Source of the DNA: Nostoc sp. MS1
GTDB taxonomy: Bacteria > Cyanobacteriota > Cyanobacteriia > Cyanobacteriales > Nostocaceae
Direction of reading: 5' to 3'
Length of the DNA stretch: 64,000 nt
Assembly: GCF_019976755.1 (NCBI RefSeq)
Contig: NZ_AP023441.1
Coordinates: 372,001-436,000, forward strand
In this document: positions 42,032 to 51,057 of the stretch, piece by piece
Layout: each line of letters opens with the position of its first letter
Numbering within the stretch: the first letter of the stretch is position 1
The notes under the pieces: model-generated
The model's database searches: none
What the model was told of the DNA's origin: nothing
What the model saw: the letters and a program-made list of their open reading frames with translations, nothing else
Made by a program: the position numbers and the translations under genes

Positions 42032-44809
42032 ATGTTATTCAAGCACCATCAACAAAAGCTGCTGAGATGGATTGCATTTTTCCTCATTGGAACATTTCTG
42101 CAATTATTGTTTTACATCCCAACACCAGTTTTATCCCAATCTAATAGTTGTAGTAATATTACTGCCCCGCTCACACCAGAAGAACAAACTTACGCTCGTG
42201 CGGCTTGGCAGTATTTTGTCAAAAATTATCAGCCAGCAACGGGGTTTACTAATTCCACTGGGGGTTATCCTTCGGGTACGCTTTGGGATATGGGTAACTA
42301 CTTGATGGCGTTGAATGCGGCGCGATCGCTAAATCTCACTGATCAAGCAGACTTTGATGCGCGTCTCAACAAGTTTTTGACAACTTTCAGCAACCTGAAG
42401 CTATTTGAGGATGCCTTACCAAATAAAGTCTATAACGCAGCGACCGCACAGATGGTTGATTATGGTAATAATCCTACCGAAAGAGGAATTGGCTGGTCTG
42501 CTTTAGATATAGGTCGGATACTAGCGGCGTTTGATGTAATTCGCACTTGTCACCCGCAATATAATGATTGGTTAAAGGGAATTGTAGCAAAGTGGCAGGT
42601 AGGGCGATCGCTCAAAGATGAGCAACTTTTTGGTGCTATGGTTCTTCCAGATAACAAAACATTGCTAGTGCAAGAAGGACGACTCGGTTACGAGGAATAT
42701 GGCGCTAGAGGTTATCAACTTTGGGGTTTCTCTGCACCAAAAGCTTTGGCTTTGGAACCATATAAAATGGTGGAGATTAATGGTGTCCAAATTCCTGTCG
42801 ATACCCGCGATTTTCAAAGTACCAACGCTAATAATTACGTTGTTAGTGAGTCTTACATCCTTGATGGAATTGAATTTGGTTTGCAAGGGGAATTAGCAGA
42901 TTTCGCTGCTAGGGTTTTGGATGTGCAGAAACGGCGTTACGATACTACAGGTCAGTTGACTGCTGTAACAGAAGACAACATCGACCAAGCACCATATTTT
43001 CTCTATAATACCGTTTACGCTAACGGTAATAACTGGGCAACAATTACGGACGAAAACAAACCTTACCCTCAGTTTCGCAGTATTAGTACAAAAGCGGCTT
43101 TTGGTTGGCGTTATCTGTTTCCCGATAATACTTACGCTCAAAAACTTTTTGATGCCGTCAAGGATCTGCGTAGTCCTAATGATGATGGTTACTATGCCGG
43201 CATCTATGAGGAATCAAAACAACCAAATAAAGCTTTAACTGGTAATACCAATGGGCTAATTTTAGAAATTTTGTACTACAAAGCTAGAGGAAATCGGCCT
43301 TTAATTGCTTCTGCTGCTACCACTACACCAAATAAACAGCCTAGTAACAATACTCCGGCTACAACACCTACAACTCCACCAACTTCTACCACTCCTGCTA
43401 AAACCCCTACAGATACTGCTGGGGTTACTGAGGTAGCAGTTGCACCTATTCCTCCAGTTGATAGTCCAGATTCATCTTCTAACCTCAAACTAACTCGACC
43501 TTTAACAGTAGTTGAACGACGTTATGCAGAAGCAGCATGGAGGTATTTTCAAGCAAATTATCATGCCAAGAGTGGGCTGATAGACGATCGCAGTGACTTT
43601 AAAGGTGCTACTCTTTGGGGATTGGGAGATTACCTAGCAGCATTACACGCCGCGAGATCGCTTGATATTATTTCTGCTAAACAATTCGATGAACGCACTC
43701 GCCATCTGTTAGCGGCTTTAGGCAAACTACCGTTATTTGCCGGGGAATTGCCAAGTCGGGGTTATGATACGCGATCGCTCCAAGCAATAGATTATGGTGG
43801 AAATCCTGTACCTCAAGGTAACGGCTGGTCTGCCCTAGATTTAGGTAGGATGTTGGCAGCGTTGTACAATCTCAAAAGCTATCATCCAGAGTATACCAAA
43901 GCAGTTGATCAAATTGTCTTGGATTGGTCATATCTGCGTGTAGTGCGAGATGGAATTTTATCTAGTGCTACTGTCACCAAAGATAAAGAAGGGCGTACCC
44001 TTACCCGCGTCAATCCCGAAACTCGGTTGGGTTATGAAGAATATGCCGCGCGTGCTTTTCAATTATGGGGCTTTGATGTTGAGGGTTCGGCTATTGGGGG
44101 TGAATATCAAACTGCGTTAGTAGAAGGGGTGAAAGTTCCGATTCAGCGTCAGCGAAATGATACCAATTCCCAGATGAATCAATATACAGTCAGCAATCCT
44201 TTCTTACTTTATGCTTTGGAATTTGGCTTAGATCCAAAAATGCGATCGCTCTTTGAACCAGTTTTCCAAGCACAAGCCGAGCGTTATCGCCGTACCGGAA
44301 CCCTGACAGCCTCAGCCACTACCCTTATAGACCGCAAGCCTTACACTATCCACAGCGCCGTTACTGGCAAAGGTGAACCTTGGGTTGCTTTAGGCGATGA
44401 TGGGCAACCTGTACCTAAAGCGCGAATGGTAAGTACAGCAGTAGCTTTTGCTTATCATGCCTTGCTTCCAGAAAATCAATACAGTCAGAAGTTATTCCCA
44501 GCCACAACGGATTTATATAACCCACTGACAGGTTTTTATGAAGGCTTTTACGAAACCACAGGTAAAACAGCCGTTGGTTTCACAGGTAGCACCAATAGCA
44601 TAATATTGCAATCGTTGCTGTATAAAGTCATGAATCGCCAACCCTTAATTCGTCCTACTGCAATGAAATCGCCTTGGTGGGTAGCTGTGGCGCAAGGCAG
44701 TTCTGGTCGTGGTTTACCCAGAACTCTTGGGTCAACAGCTAAGTTAATTACTGATAGTAATGGAACTTACTGGATTTCTGGGGGTGGCAATAGGAGAGTT
44801 TCAAAATAG
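42032..44809 (+). CDS. Tandem double-DUF3131 exported protein
   Basis: This 925-residue protein has a signal peptide at about 10-36 (LRWIAFFLIGTFLQLLFYIP...VLSQ). Domain 1 spans about 45-425: TLWDMGNY with Asp86, GWSALDIGR, QEGRLGYEEY, SESYILDG (Glu273) and TEDNID (314-318). A Thr/Pro linker (425-480) follows, then domain 2 (about 485-880), where the same sites read TLWGLGDY (Gly530), NPETRLGYEEY, SNPFLLY (Asn722) and ATTLID (Thr763/Thr764). Domain 2 has therefore lost four acidic residues and may be a binding or regulatory copy. A short basic C-tail ends the protein. It is predicted periplasmic or surface-located and is cotranscribed with the DUF3131 gene 70 bp downstream. Confidence 0.88.
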   Translation: MLFKHHQQKLLRWIAFFLIGTFLQLLFYIPTPVLSQSNSCSNITAPLTPEEQTYARAAWQYFVKNYQPATGFTNSTGGYPSGTLWDMGNYLMALNAARSLNLTDQADFDARLNKFLTTFSNLKLFEDALPNKVYNAATAQMVDYGNNPTERGIGWSALDIGRILAAFDVIRTCHPQYNDWLKGIVAKWQVGRSLKDEQLFGAMVLPDNKTLLVQEGRLGYEEYGARGYQLWGFSAPKALALEPYKMVEINGVQIPVDTRDFQSTNANNYVVSESYILDGIEFGLQGELADFAARVLDVQKRRYDTTGQLTAVTEDNIDQAPYFLYNTVYANGNNWATITDENKPYPQFRSISTKAAFGWRYLFPDNTYAQKLFDAVKDLRSPNDDGYYAGIYEESKQPNKALTGNTNGLILEILYYKARGNRPLIASAATTTPNKQPSNNTPATTPTTPPTSTTPAKTPTDTAGVTEVAVAPIPPVDSPDSSSNLKLTRPLTVVERRYAEAAWRYFQANYHAKSGLIDDRSDFKGATLWGLGDYLAALHAARSLDIISAKQFDERTRHLLAALGKLPLFAGELPSRGYDTRSLQAIDYGGNPVPQGNGWSALDLGRMLAALYNLKSYHPEYTKAVDQIVLDWSYLRVVRDGILSSATVTKDKEGRTLTRVNPETRLGYEEYAARAFQLWGFDVEGSAIGGEYQTALVEGVKVPIQRQRNDTNSQMNQYTVSNPFLLYALEFGLDPKMRSLFEPVFQAQAERYRRTGTLTASATTLIDRKPYTIHSAVTGKGEPWVALGDDGQPVPKARMVSTAVAFAYHALLPENQYSQKLFPATTDLYNPLTGFYEGFYETTGKTAVGFTGSTNSIILQSLLYKVMNRQPLIRPTAMKSPWWVAVAQGSSGRGLPRTLGSTAKLITDSNGTYWISGGGNRRVSK

Positions 44810-44879
44810 CAAAATTCTCTCCCTTTAGGCTGTTAGTTATCAATTGAACTAGGGAATACTGAATTTTAAGTCAACGCAA

Positions 44880-46316
44880 ATGATGGCGATCGCGATGACA
44901 GGAATAACAAGTGTGCTTCTATCAACCGTTTTATGTGTAAATATCAATCAAGAACCTCCCATCTGCCCTAGTCGTCCGGTAGGGAAATTTGATATAAATA
45001 CTCAACAACGTCGGCAATTAATTGCTGCACCCGATAATTTTTATCCTGAGCAAGAACAACCAACGCCATCACCTATACCAATACCTGTAATTCCTGCTGT
45101 TACTCCAGTTATTCCTACACCAAAACCGACTGTACCCGCTTCTGTACCTCCACTATCACAATTGACGCAAGCCGATCAAATAGCTGCCAAACGAGCTTGG
45201 AAATATTTTGAGCGCAATTGGAATAAGCAAACAGGTTTAGTCAATTCTGGAGATAATTATCCTTGGACAACTTGGTGGGATCAAGGTAGTGCTTTATTAG
45301 GTATTCATGCGGCTCGGCAATTAGGGTTATTACCAAAAGAATTGTTTGAGCAGCGAATGCAAACATTGCTCAACACGTTAGAAAAATTGCCGTTACCGGA
45401 AACAGGTTTACCAAACAAAGCTTATAGCACCAATACTGCCGAAATGCGCCAACTTAATAATAAACCCGACCCCAAAGGTATTAGTGGTTGGTCAGCTTTG
45501 GATATGGGGCGATTTTTGTTAGGTTTGCATACTATGCGATCGCATTATCCAGAGTACAGCGATCGCATCAACCATATTGTCTCCCGTTGGCAGTTATCAA
45601 AACTTGTCAAAGACGGTTGGTTAAATGGTGGAATTACTGGAAATAACGGCAAAATTCGTGAAGTTCAAGAAGGAAGATTAGGCTATGAACAATATGCAGC
45701 GCATAGTTTAAAACTGTGGAATATTCAAGCCTCAAATGCTTTATATAATCCACCAGTCAAAACAGTTCAAGTAGATGGAATTACATTACAAGTTGATCAA
45801 CGTAATCAACAAAACTCTAATGCGACTAATTACTTAACAAATGATCCTTATTTACTATGGGGTTTAGAACTTGGGTGGACTGATAATATTAAACCCCAAG
45901 TGCAAAATCTCTTGAAGGTGCAGGTAAAAAGATTTCAACGCACTGGAATAATCACGGCTGTAAATGAAGATTCATTGGATCGCCCTCCGTATTTTTTGTA
46001 TTACAGTGTTTATTCCAATGGTCAATCTTGGCAAGCGGTGAATAGCAGAGGAAAATCCTATCCGCAATTACGCTTCGTTAGCACTAAAGCAGCATTTTCA
46101 TGGTTTGCTATCATGCCAAATGAATATACCAAAAAGTTACGAGACTTTGTACAAAATCTTGCTGAACAAAGTCGCGGTTTTTTCTCTGGCAAGTATGAAA
46201 ATTCTCAATTAGGTATCAATGCGTCTGTTGATGTGAATACAAATGCAATTGTTTTAGAGAGTTTGCTTTATCGAGCTAGAGGTCAAAAACCAATAGTATT
46301 AGGAGGTAACAAATAG
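44880..46316 (+). CDS. DUF3131-domain exported protein
   Basis: This 478-residue protein has a short hydrophobic N-terminus (about 3-20, AIAMTGITSVLLSTVLCV) as signal or anchor, then LIAAPDNFYPEQEQP and PSPIPIP (47-70), which repeats the segment of the predicted barrel protein at 36914. The DUF3131 domain (about 95-475) has TWWDQGSAL, SGWSALDMGRFLLGL, VQEGRLGYEQYAAH, NDPYLLWG, NEDSLDRPPYFLYYS and NAIVLESLLYR, so all acidic sites lost in the second domain of its neighbour are kept. It likely acts on or binds the exported polymer. It lies 215 bp upstream of the GT2 synthase. Confidence 0.87.
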   Translation: MMAIAMTGITSVLLSTVLCVNINQEPPICPSRPVGKFDINTQQRRQLIAAPDNFYPEQEQPTPSPIPIPVIPAVTPVIPTPKPTVPASVPPLSQLTQADQIAAKRAWKYFERNWNKQTGLVNSGDNYPWTTWWDQGSALLGIHAARQLGLLPKELFEQRMQTLLNTLEKLPLPETGLPNKAYSTNTAEMRQLNNKPDPKGISGWSALDMGRFLLGLHTMRSHYPEYSDRINHIVSRWQLSKLVKDGWLNGGITGNNGKIREVQEGRLGYEQYAAHSLKLWNIQASNALYNPPVKTVQVDGITLQVDQRNQQNSNATNYLTNDPYLLWGLELGWTDNIKPQVQNLLKVQVKRFQRTGIITAVNEDSLDRPPYFLYYSVYSNGQSWQAVNSRGKSYPQLRFVSTKAAFSWFAIMPNEYTKKLRDFVQNLAEQSRGFFSGKYENSQLGINASVDVNTNAIVLESLLYRARGQKPIVLGGNK

Positions 46317-46449
46317 TATCTGTTTACGTTTAATAAGTTAACTGCTGTAGATTTATTTTCTGATTAAGTAAGTCGGTGAGAAAAAACAAAACTAAGTTAA
46401 GAAAGGTAAACAAAGCTATAACCCTCTTCCCTTCTCCGCAGTTGCTCCA

Positions 46450-46466
46450 CTTGGGCAAAGCCCAAG
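46450..46466. terminator. Short G+C-rich hairpin before the GT2 gene
   Basis: CTTGGGC-aaa-GCCCAAG is a perfect 7-bp-arm hairpin located 134 bp after the DUF3131 stop and 66 bp before the GT2 start. It could attenuate read-through or be a remnant of a dispersed repeat; the surrounding text (CTCTGCCTCCTGCC) is low-complexity. Confidence 0.4.
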
Positions 46467-46531
46467 ACCGCACTGCTCTCTGCCTCCTGCCTTGCCATAA
46501 CGATAATTTTTAACACTGAGCTACTTATACA

Positions 46532-48514
46532 ATGACATCTATATCTATTGATAATTCCCCAAACTTTTCCGGCAACAGCCGTTCAACCTTAAAAAAAAGA
46601 ACGCTATTATTTCGCTACCTAGCCGAAATTAATTTAATATTTGGTTTTTGGTATTTACAATGGCGGATTACTCATTCGATAAATTTTGATGCGCTATGGC
46701 TTTCAATTCCATTATTGTTAGCAGAAATATATAGCTATTTCGGTGGTTTAATGTTTGTCATTGGCTTGTGGCGGCCTTTAGTTAGGCAGATTAAGTCACT
46801 TGATCAGATGACTCCACCCTTACCTCAAGCTGACTGGCCTAGTGTAGATGTATTTATTACCTGTTACAATGAGCCACCAGAAATTGTAGAACAAACTGCT
46901 CAGGCGGCTTTAGCAATAGATTACCCTGTAAATAAATTGCGCGTTTATGTGCTAGATGATGGTAACTCGGCGGCGATGCGAACCATGACAGAGCAGTTAT
47001 GTATTGCAGATTTACAGTTACCGCTATTACAACAAGAGGCTAATAAAATATATGCAGAACGCTCTTATTTAATAGAGCGTCTGCAACAATTAGAAAATCT
47101 CACATCTAATACTCAAGCTGCTGAACAGTGGCTACAAGAATCAGAACAAGTTGATAATTGGGAAGATAAGACTGTCGGTTCGATTGTGCGAAGTCTGCGA
47201 CAGTTGATTCTTTGGCTACCTCCTACTCATCAAAGTATTGCTGAACGCCTCAAAACTGAAAAGCAAGCCTTAGAAACAGCTATTGCTCAAAAAGAACTGG
47301 AATTAGTTGAACTGGCTCGATTTCGTTACATTGCTCGGCCAAAACTTGCTGGCGTACCTCACCATGCTAAAGCAGGCAATCTCAATTATGCGATTTTCTC
47401 TGGAGATACTTCTGGAGAATTTATTTTAACTTTAGATGCCGACCACATACCCAAACCACAATTTCTGAAACGAGTTTTGCCATATTTTTATACTTACAAT
47501 CTTTTTACAGGTAAGTATGAGGAAAATCGCATTGCTTTTGTACAGACACCCCAAGATTTTTATAACATTCCTACGGGCGACCCCTTTGGACATCGAGCAA
47601 GTTTATTTTATGGGCCACTGCAACAAGGCAAAGATGGCATGAATGCCGCTTTTTATACAGGAACAAATGCTATTTTGCGTCGGGAAGCATTAATTAATGT
47701 TGGGCTACAATATTTTGCTGATGATTTTGCCAAAGATGAAAAACGGTTAGATGAATTTCATTTAGTCGGGGGTGTATCTAGCAACAGTATTACAGAAGAT
47801 ATGAATACAGCCATGCGTCTACATGGTGCTGGTTGGAAATCAGCTTATCATAATGAGCTTTTGGCAGAAGGGTTAGCACCAGATGATCTTAGTTCTACGT
47901 TGAAACAGCGTTTACGTTGGGCGCAAGGAACTATCCAAGTGCTACTGAGAGAAAATCCTTTTATGAAACCAGGGCTAACATTTTGGCAACGTCTGCAATA
48001 TTTTAAGACGATGTATAGTTATTTTTCTGGTTTTGCGACTCTAATTTTTATTTCTTGCCCAATAATTTATTTTTTCACAGAACTTGTTCCTGTGAAAAGT
48101 TATGGTGCTGATTTTGCTCTGCACTTCTTCCCAGCATTTGTTATCAACCGTTTGACATTTTTAGCAGCAACTTGGGGTATTCCAGCTAGTGAAGTTTGGC
48201 GCTCTGAACAATATGCGATCGCTCTCTTTCCGTTGTTAATCCAAGCTGTGTGGAGCGTCTTTACAGGACAAAAAATTAATTTTCAAGTTACACCCAAGCA
48301 AAGACAAGCAGGTATTTATCTCCGGTTGGTTTGGCCGCAATTACTTGTATTTACCTTGACTATCTTAGGCATATTTTGGAGTATTTTCCGCTTTGCTACC
48401 GGACACCTTAACAATCCTGGGGTTCACTTACTTAATAGTGTATGGGCTATTTATAACTTACTGCTTTTGTGGGCTATTATTCGTGCATCTTTTTGGCAAC
48501 CTGCAAAAGAATAA
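46532..48514 (+). CDS. Cellulose-synthase-like family 2 glycosyltransferase (BcsA type) with coiled-coil insertion
   Basis: This 660-residue processive GT2 has membrane helices near 30-45 and 55-80, VDVFITCYNEPP (106 onward), VLDDG (140-144), HAKAGNLNYA (278), the DAD motif (302-304), TEDMNTAMRLHGAGW (421), and QRLRW (459-463), the glucan-chain motif. Four to five helices follow at the C-terminus. All catalytic motifs of BcsA-like synthases are intact. Between VLDDG and RYIARP, where canonical BcsA has about 20-25 residues, there is a helical Gln/Glu/Leu-rich insertion of about 120 residues (145-263). No PilZ domain is visible, so c-di-GMP control of the usual kind is unlikely. It makes and secretes a beta-linked polymer across the inner membrane. 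Confidence 0.88.
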   Translation: MTSISIDNSPNFSGNSRSTLKKRTLLFRYLAEINLIFGFWYLQWRITHSINFDALWLSIPLLLAEIYSYFGGLMFVIGLWRPLVRQIKSLDQMTPPLPQADWPSVDVFITCYNEPPEIVEQTAQAALAIDYPVNKLRVYVLDDGNSAAMRTMTEQLCIADLQLPLLQQEANKIYAERSYLIERLQQLENLTSNTQAAEQWLQESEQVDNWEDKTVGSIVRSLRQLILWLPPTHQSIAERLKTEKQALETAIAQKELELVELARFRYIARPKLAGVPHHAKAGNLNYAIFSGDTSGEFILTLDADHIPKPQFLKRVLPYFYTYNLFTGKYEENRIAFVQTPQDFYNIPTGDPFGHRASLFYGPLQQGKDGMNAAFYTGTNAILRREALINVGLQYFADDFAKDEKRLDEFHLVGGVSSNSITEDMNTAMRLHGAGWKSAYHNELLAEGLAPDDLSSTLKQRLRWAQGTIQVLLRENPFMKPGLTFWQRLQYFKTMYSYFSGFATLIFISCPIIYFFTELVPVKSYGADFALHFFPAFVINRLTFLAATWGIPASEVWRSEQYAIALFPLLIQAVWSVFTGQKINFQVTPKQRQAGIYLRLVWPQLLVFTLTILGIFWSIFRFATGHLNNPGVHLLNSVWAIYNLLLLWAIIRASFWQPAKE

Positions 48515-48553
48515 AAACAAAGTATTTACTTTTAAGTAGACTAAACAACAACT

Positions 48554-49273
48554 ATGAACACTCATTTAAAGCTCAACAATGCGAGTCAGCAAACTGTGTT
48601 AACTATTTACGCTCATGCTGATGATGAAGTTTTACCTGCGGCTGGGACTTTACGTTTAATGTCTCAAGCAGGATGGAAAGTTCACTGTCTAATTTTAACT
48701 GAAGGTAATCTTTCTAGTTCGTCTATTAAAGGTACACGCCATCAAGAAGCAGAAGATGCTGGTAAAATTATCGGTGCGGCTTATGAGTTTCATGCTCTTG
48801 AGGAGTGTAATTTTTCTACACAAGCAGTAATTAAAGTTACAGAAGAAGCTATTGCACGTTGGCAACCAGATTTAATTATTACTCACGCACCACAACCGGA
48901 AAAATACGGTCATAGGGATCATGAAGTGTGTGCGATCGCAGTTTCTAATGTAGCTACTCGCAGAAATATTCCTCTTTGGTATTCTGCACCTCCTGTATTT
49001 TTACGTGGATTTGAACCAAACTTTTTTGTGGATATTACTGAAGTAATTGAAGAAAAAGTTGCAGCTATTGGTTGTTATGAATCAGAGAGTAACAAAGCTT
49101 TTATGCAGCTTGACGCTATCCTTGTATTATCTAGATTTTGGGCGCGAGAATTAGGGCAAAAAGATGGTTATTTTGAAGCATTTGAAATTGCTAGACAATG
49201 GGTTAATGCCAGCTTTTTTAATGCTTTATCAAATAGTAAAAATTACTTAACTAATCAAATAAAGTTAGATTAG
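48554..49273 (+). CDS. PIG-L/LmbE-family N-deacetylase
   Basis: This 239-residue zinc-dependent enzyme has the motif HADDE at 21-25 (usual HPDDE) and the second ligand site GHRDHEVCAIA (H120, H123). The TILVIYAHADDE-like start and WQPDLIITHAPQPEKYGHRDH are typical. PIG-L enzymes remove N-acetyl groups from amino sugars in glycolipids or polymers, or from other amides. It begins 39 bp after the GT2 stop, so it is very likely cotranscribed. It has no signal peptide and acts in the cytoplasm, which suits a lipid-linked or nucleotide-sugar-derived substrate rather than a finished surface polymer. Confidence 0.88.
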   Translation: MNTHLKLNNASQQTVLTIYAHADDEVLPAAGTLRLMSQAGWKVHCLILTEGNLSSSSIKGTRHQEAEDAGKIIGAAYEFHALEECNFSTQAVIKVTEEAIARWQPDLIITHAPQPEKYGHRDHEVCAIAVSNVATRRNIPLWYSAPPVFLRGFEPNFFVDITEVIEEKVAAIGCYESESNKAFMQLDAILVLSRFWARELGQKDGYFEAFEIARQWVNASFFNALSNSKNYLTNQIKLD

Positions 49274-49366
49274 TTCGTTTTGAATAAATTGATTGTCTGC
49301 TTGCCGTTCTAGCAGAATAATGCCAAAATAGTGAAATGGAAATATTAAATCATTGGTAAATAAAAT

Positions 49367-49696
49367 ATGAGTCTTACAGTCAAAGTGATTGAACCTTCGG
49401 GAATTTTAGATGGTATTAGAGGCAATCAATTGCGTCGTGAAGTTAATGATATTTTAGATAGTGGCATAGAGATTTTATTGATTGATATGAAAGAGGTTAA
49501 ATTTATAGACAGTTCTGGTTTAGGCTCTTTAGTATCGGCAATGCAACTAGTACGCAATGCTAATGCTAAACTTTTTGTATGCTCCATCAGTGATCAAGTT
49601 AGAATGTTATTTGAACTTACTAAGATGGATAGAATTTTTCAGGTTTTTGTAGATCAAGATGATTTTCATCGTCAACTTTTGGCAGTAACGGAATAA
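49367..49696 (+). CDS. STAS-domain anti-sigma factor antagonist
   Basis: This 109-residue single STAS domain has VKVIEPSGILDGI and the phosphorylation loop FIDSSGLGSLVSAM (Ser49/Ser50), as in SpoIIAA/RsbV. In partner switching the unphosphorylated form binds the anti-sigma kinase and frees its target. Here the kinase (51058) and phosphatase (49719) are both adjacent, completing the module. It is encoded 93 bp after the PIG-L gene and converges with the phosphatase gene (22-bp gap). The system resembles the Nostoc HmpUWV set that controls hormogonium polysaccharide and motility, but identity is not established. Confidence 0.9.
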   Translation: MSLTVKVIEPSGILDGIRGNQLRREVNDILDSGIEILLIDMKEVKFIDSSGLGSLVSAMQLVRNANAKLFVCSISDQVRMLFELTKMDRIFQVFVDQDDFHRQLLAVTE

Positions 49697-49718
49697 AATA
49701 TATATTTTAGAAGTTACT

Positions 49719-50909
49719 TTAACTAAATAAAAATTTTAATAAGGAAAAATCATCTTCCAATTTCTCTTGATGATTTAATGTCATAATGTGTTCTAGGACT
49801 TGTTTTAGATAACATTTGTTGACATTGCTATATTCTATTAGTAAGTTCATCAAATCATCAAAGCCCCAAATTCTACCGTCTGGTTGATTAATTTCGTAAA
49901 CTCCATCACTAAAGATGTATAAGGTACTATTTTCTTCAATCTCAAGTACAGCATCTTCAAAGTGAACATCAGGTAAAAAGCCTATTGGCAAATCCAAAGA
50001 GCTTAGTTTTTTAACTTGATGGGTAGTTTCTGCTTTACCGGATAGGAGTAAAGCTGGAGGATGTCCGGCGTTGGCGTAAACAAGTTGACGTTTGAAGCGG
50101 TGATAAACTCCATACCAAATTGTGAAGTATTTATCACCGTGGTCTTTCATTTGAAAAGCCTGATTAAGTGCTTTGAGAACTTCGCTAGGTTGGTAAAAGT
50201 TAGTATTGGTGAGAGATTGCGATCGCAAAATATTCAATACAGATACAGATAATAAGGCAGGACCTACCCCATGTCCTGATACATCTAACAAATAAATTGC
50301 TAAATGCTCATCATCAAGCCAATAGTAATCAAAGCAATCACCCCCTAACTGTGCTGAAGGTACAAACAGAGTTTCTGTAGTTACTGCTCCTTGGAGTGGT
50401 GATGGTAAGAGCGATCGCACATAATCAGCCGCCTCAGTTAATTCTGCTTCTAAAATTTGTTTTTGGGTATGTAAATCCTGGTTGAGTATTTCTAAGGCTT
50501 GTTTTTGGCTTTGTAAATCTTGATTTAATTGATATAATCTCAGTCCTGCTCTTACTCGCGCCTTTAATTCACTCATTTCTATTGGCTTAGAGATGAACTC
50601 GTCTGCTCCAGCATCCAATCCTCTAACTCTGTCTTCTTCTTCGCCTGGAGCCGCGCCTTTAGCCGTCAGCAAAATAAAAAAAGTAGTAGCTAGTTCTGGA
50701 TTTGCTTTAATTTGGCGACACACTTCTAAGCCATCTAACTGTGACATCATCCAATCACAGATAATTAAAGCTGGACGCAACAATTGTGCTTTGGCAATTC
50801 CATCCTCTCCATTACTAGCAACAGTGGTTTCATAACCCTGTTTCTGCAACGTTCTATTTAATGCTGCTCTCACAATTGGGTCATCATCAATAATTAAAAT
50901 CTTAACCAT
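49719..50909 (-). CDS. Receiver-SpoIIE (PP2C) serine phosphatase
   Basis: This 396-residue protein has receiver domain 1-120 (ILIIDDDPIV, phosphoacceptor Asp52 in LIICDWMMSQLDG, ISKP Lys), a coiled-coil with two similar QNQDLQSQKQALEIL / LNQDLHTQKQILEA heptad repeats (about 130-160), and a C-terminal SpoIIE phosphatase. The last has AQLGGDCFDYYWLDD, LDVSGHGVGPALLS and EDDFSLLKF with the metal-binding Asp residues. It should dephosphorylate the STAS protein once its receiver is phosphorylated, linking a histidine kinase, perhaps the hybrid kinase at 51523, to the partner switch. It is divergent from the anti-sigma-type gene. Confidence 0.9.
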   Translation of the reverse strand: MVKILIIDDDPIVRAALNRTLQKQGYETTVASNGEDGIAKAQLLRPALIICDWMMSQLDGLEVCRQIKANPELATTFFILLTAKGAAPGEEEDRVRGLDAGADEFISKPIEMSELKARVRAGLRLYQLNQDLQSQKQALEILNQDLHTQKQILEAELTEAADYVRSLLPSPLQGAVTTETLFVPSAQLGGDCFDYYWLDDEHLAIYLLDVSGHGVGPALLSVSVLNILRSQSLTNTNFYQPSEVLKALNQAFQMKDHGDKYFTIWYGVYHRFKRQLVYANAGHPPALLLSGKAETTHQVKKLSSLDLPIGFLPDVHFEDAVLEIEENSTLYIFSDGVYEINQPDGRIWGFDDLMNLLIEYSNVNKCYLKQVLEHIMTLNHQEKLEDDFSLLKFLFS

Positions 50910-51057
50910 AAATTAGGAAAAAACAAATATCATCATAATTGAATAGTTTCTTAGTTTTAAACTACATACAATTTGGGGATAAATGTATAGTATATATACG
51001 TAAATTAAATTAAATAATTTCAATTATGATGAAAATAAATTTTTAAATAATTAACCC

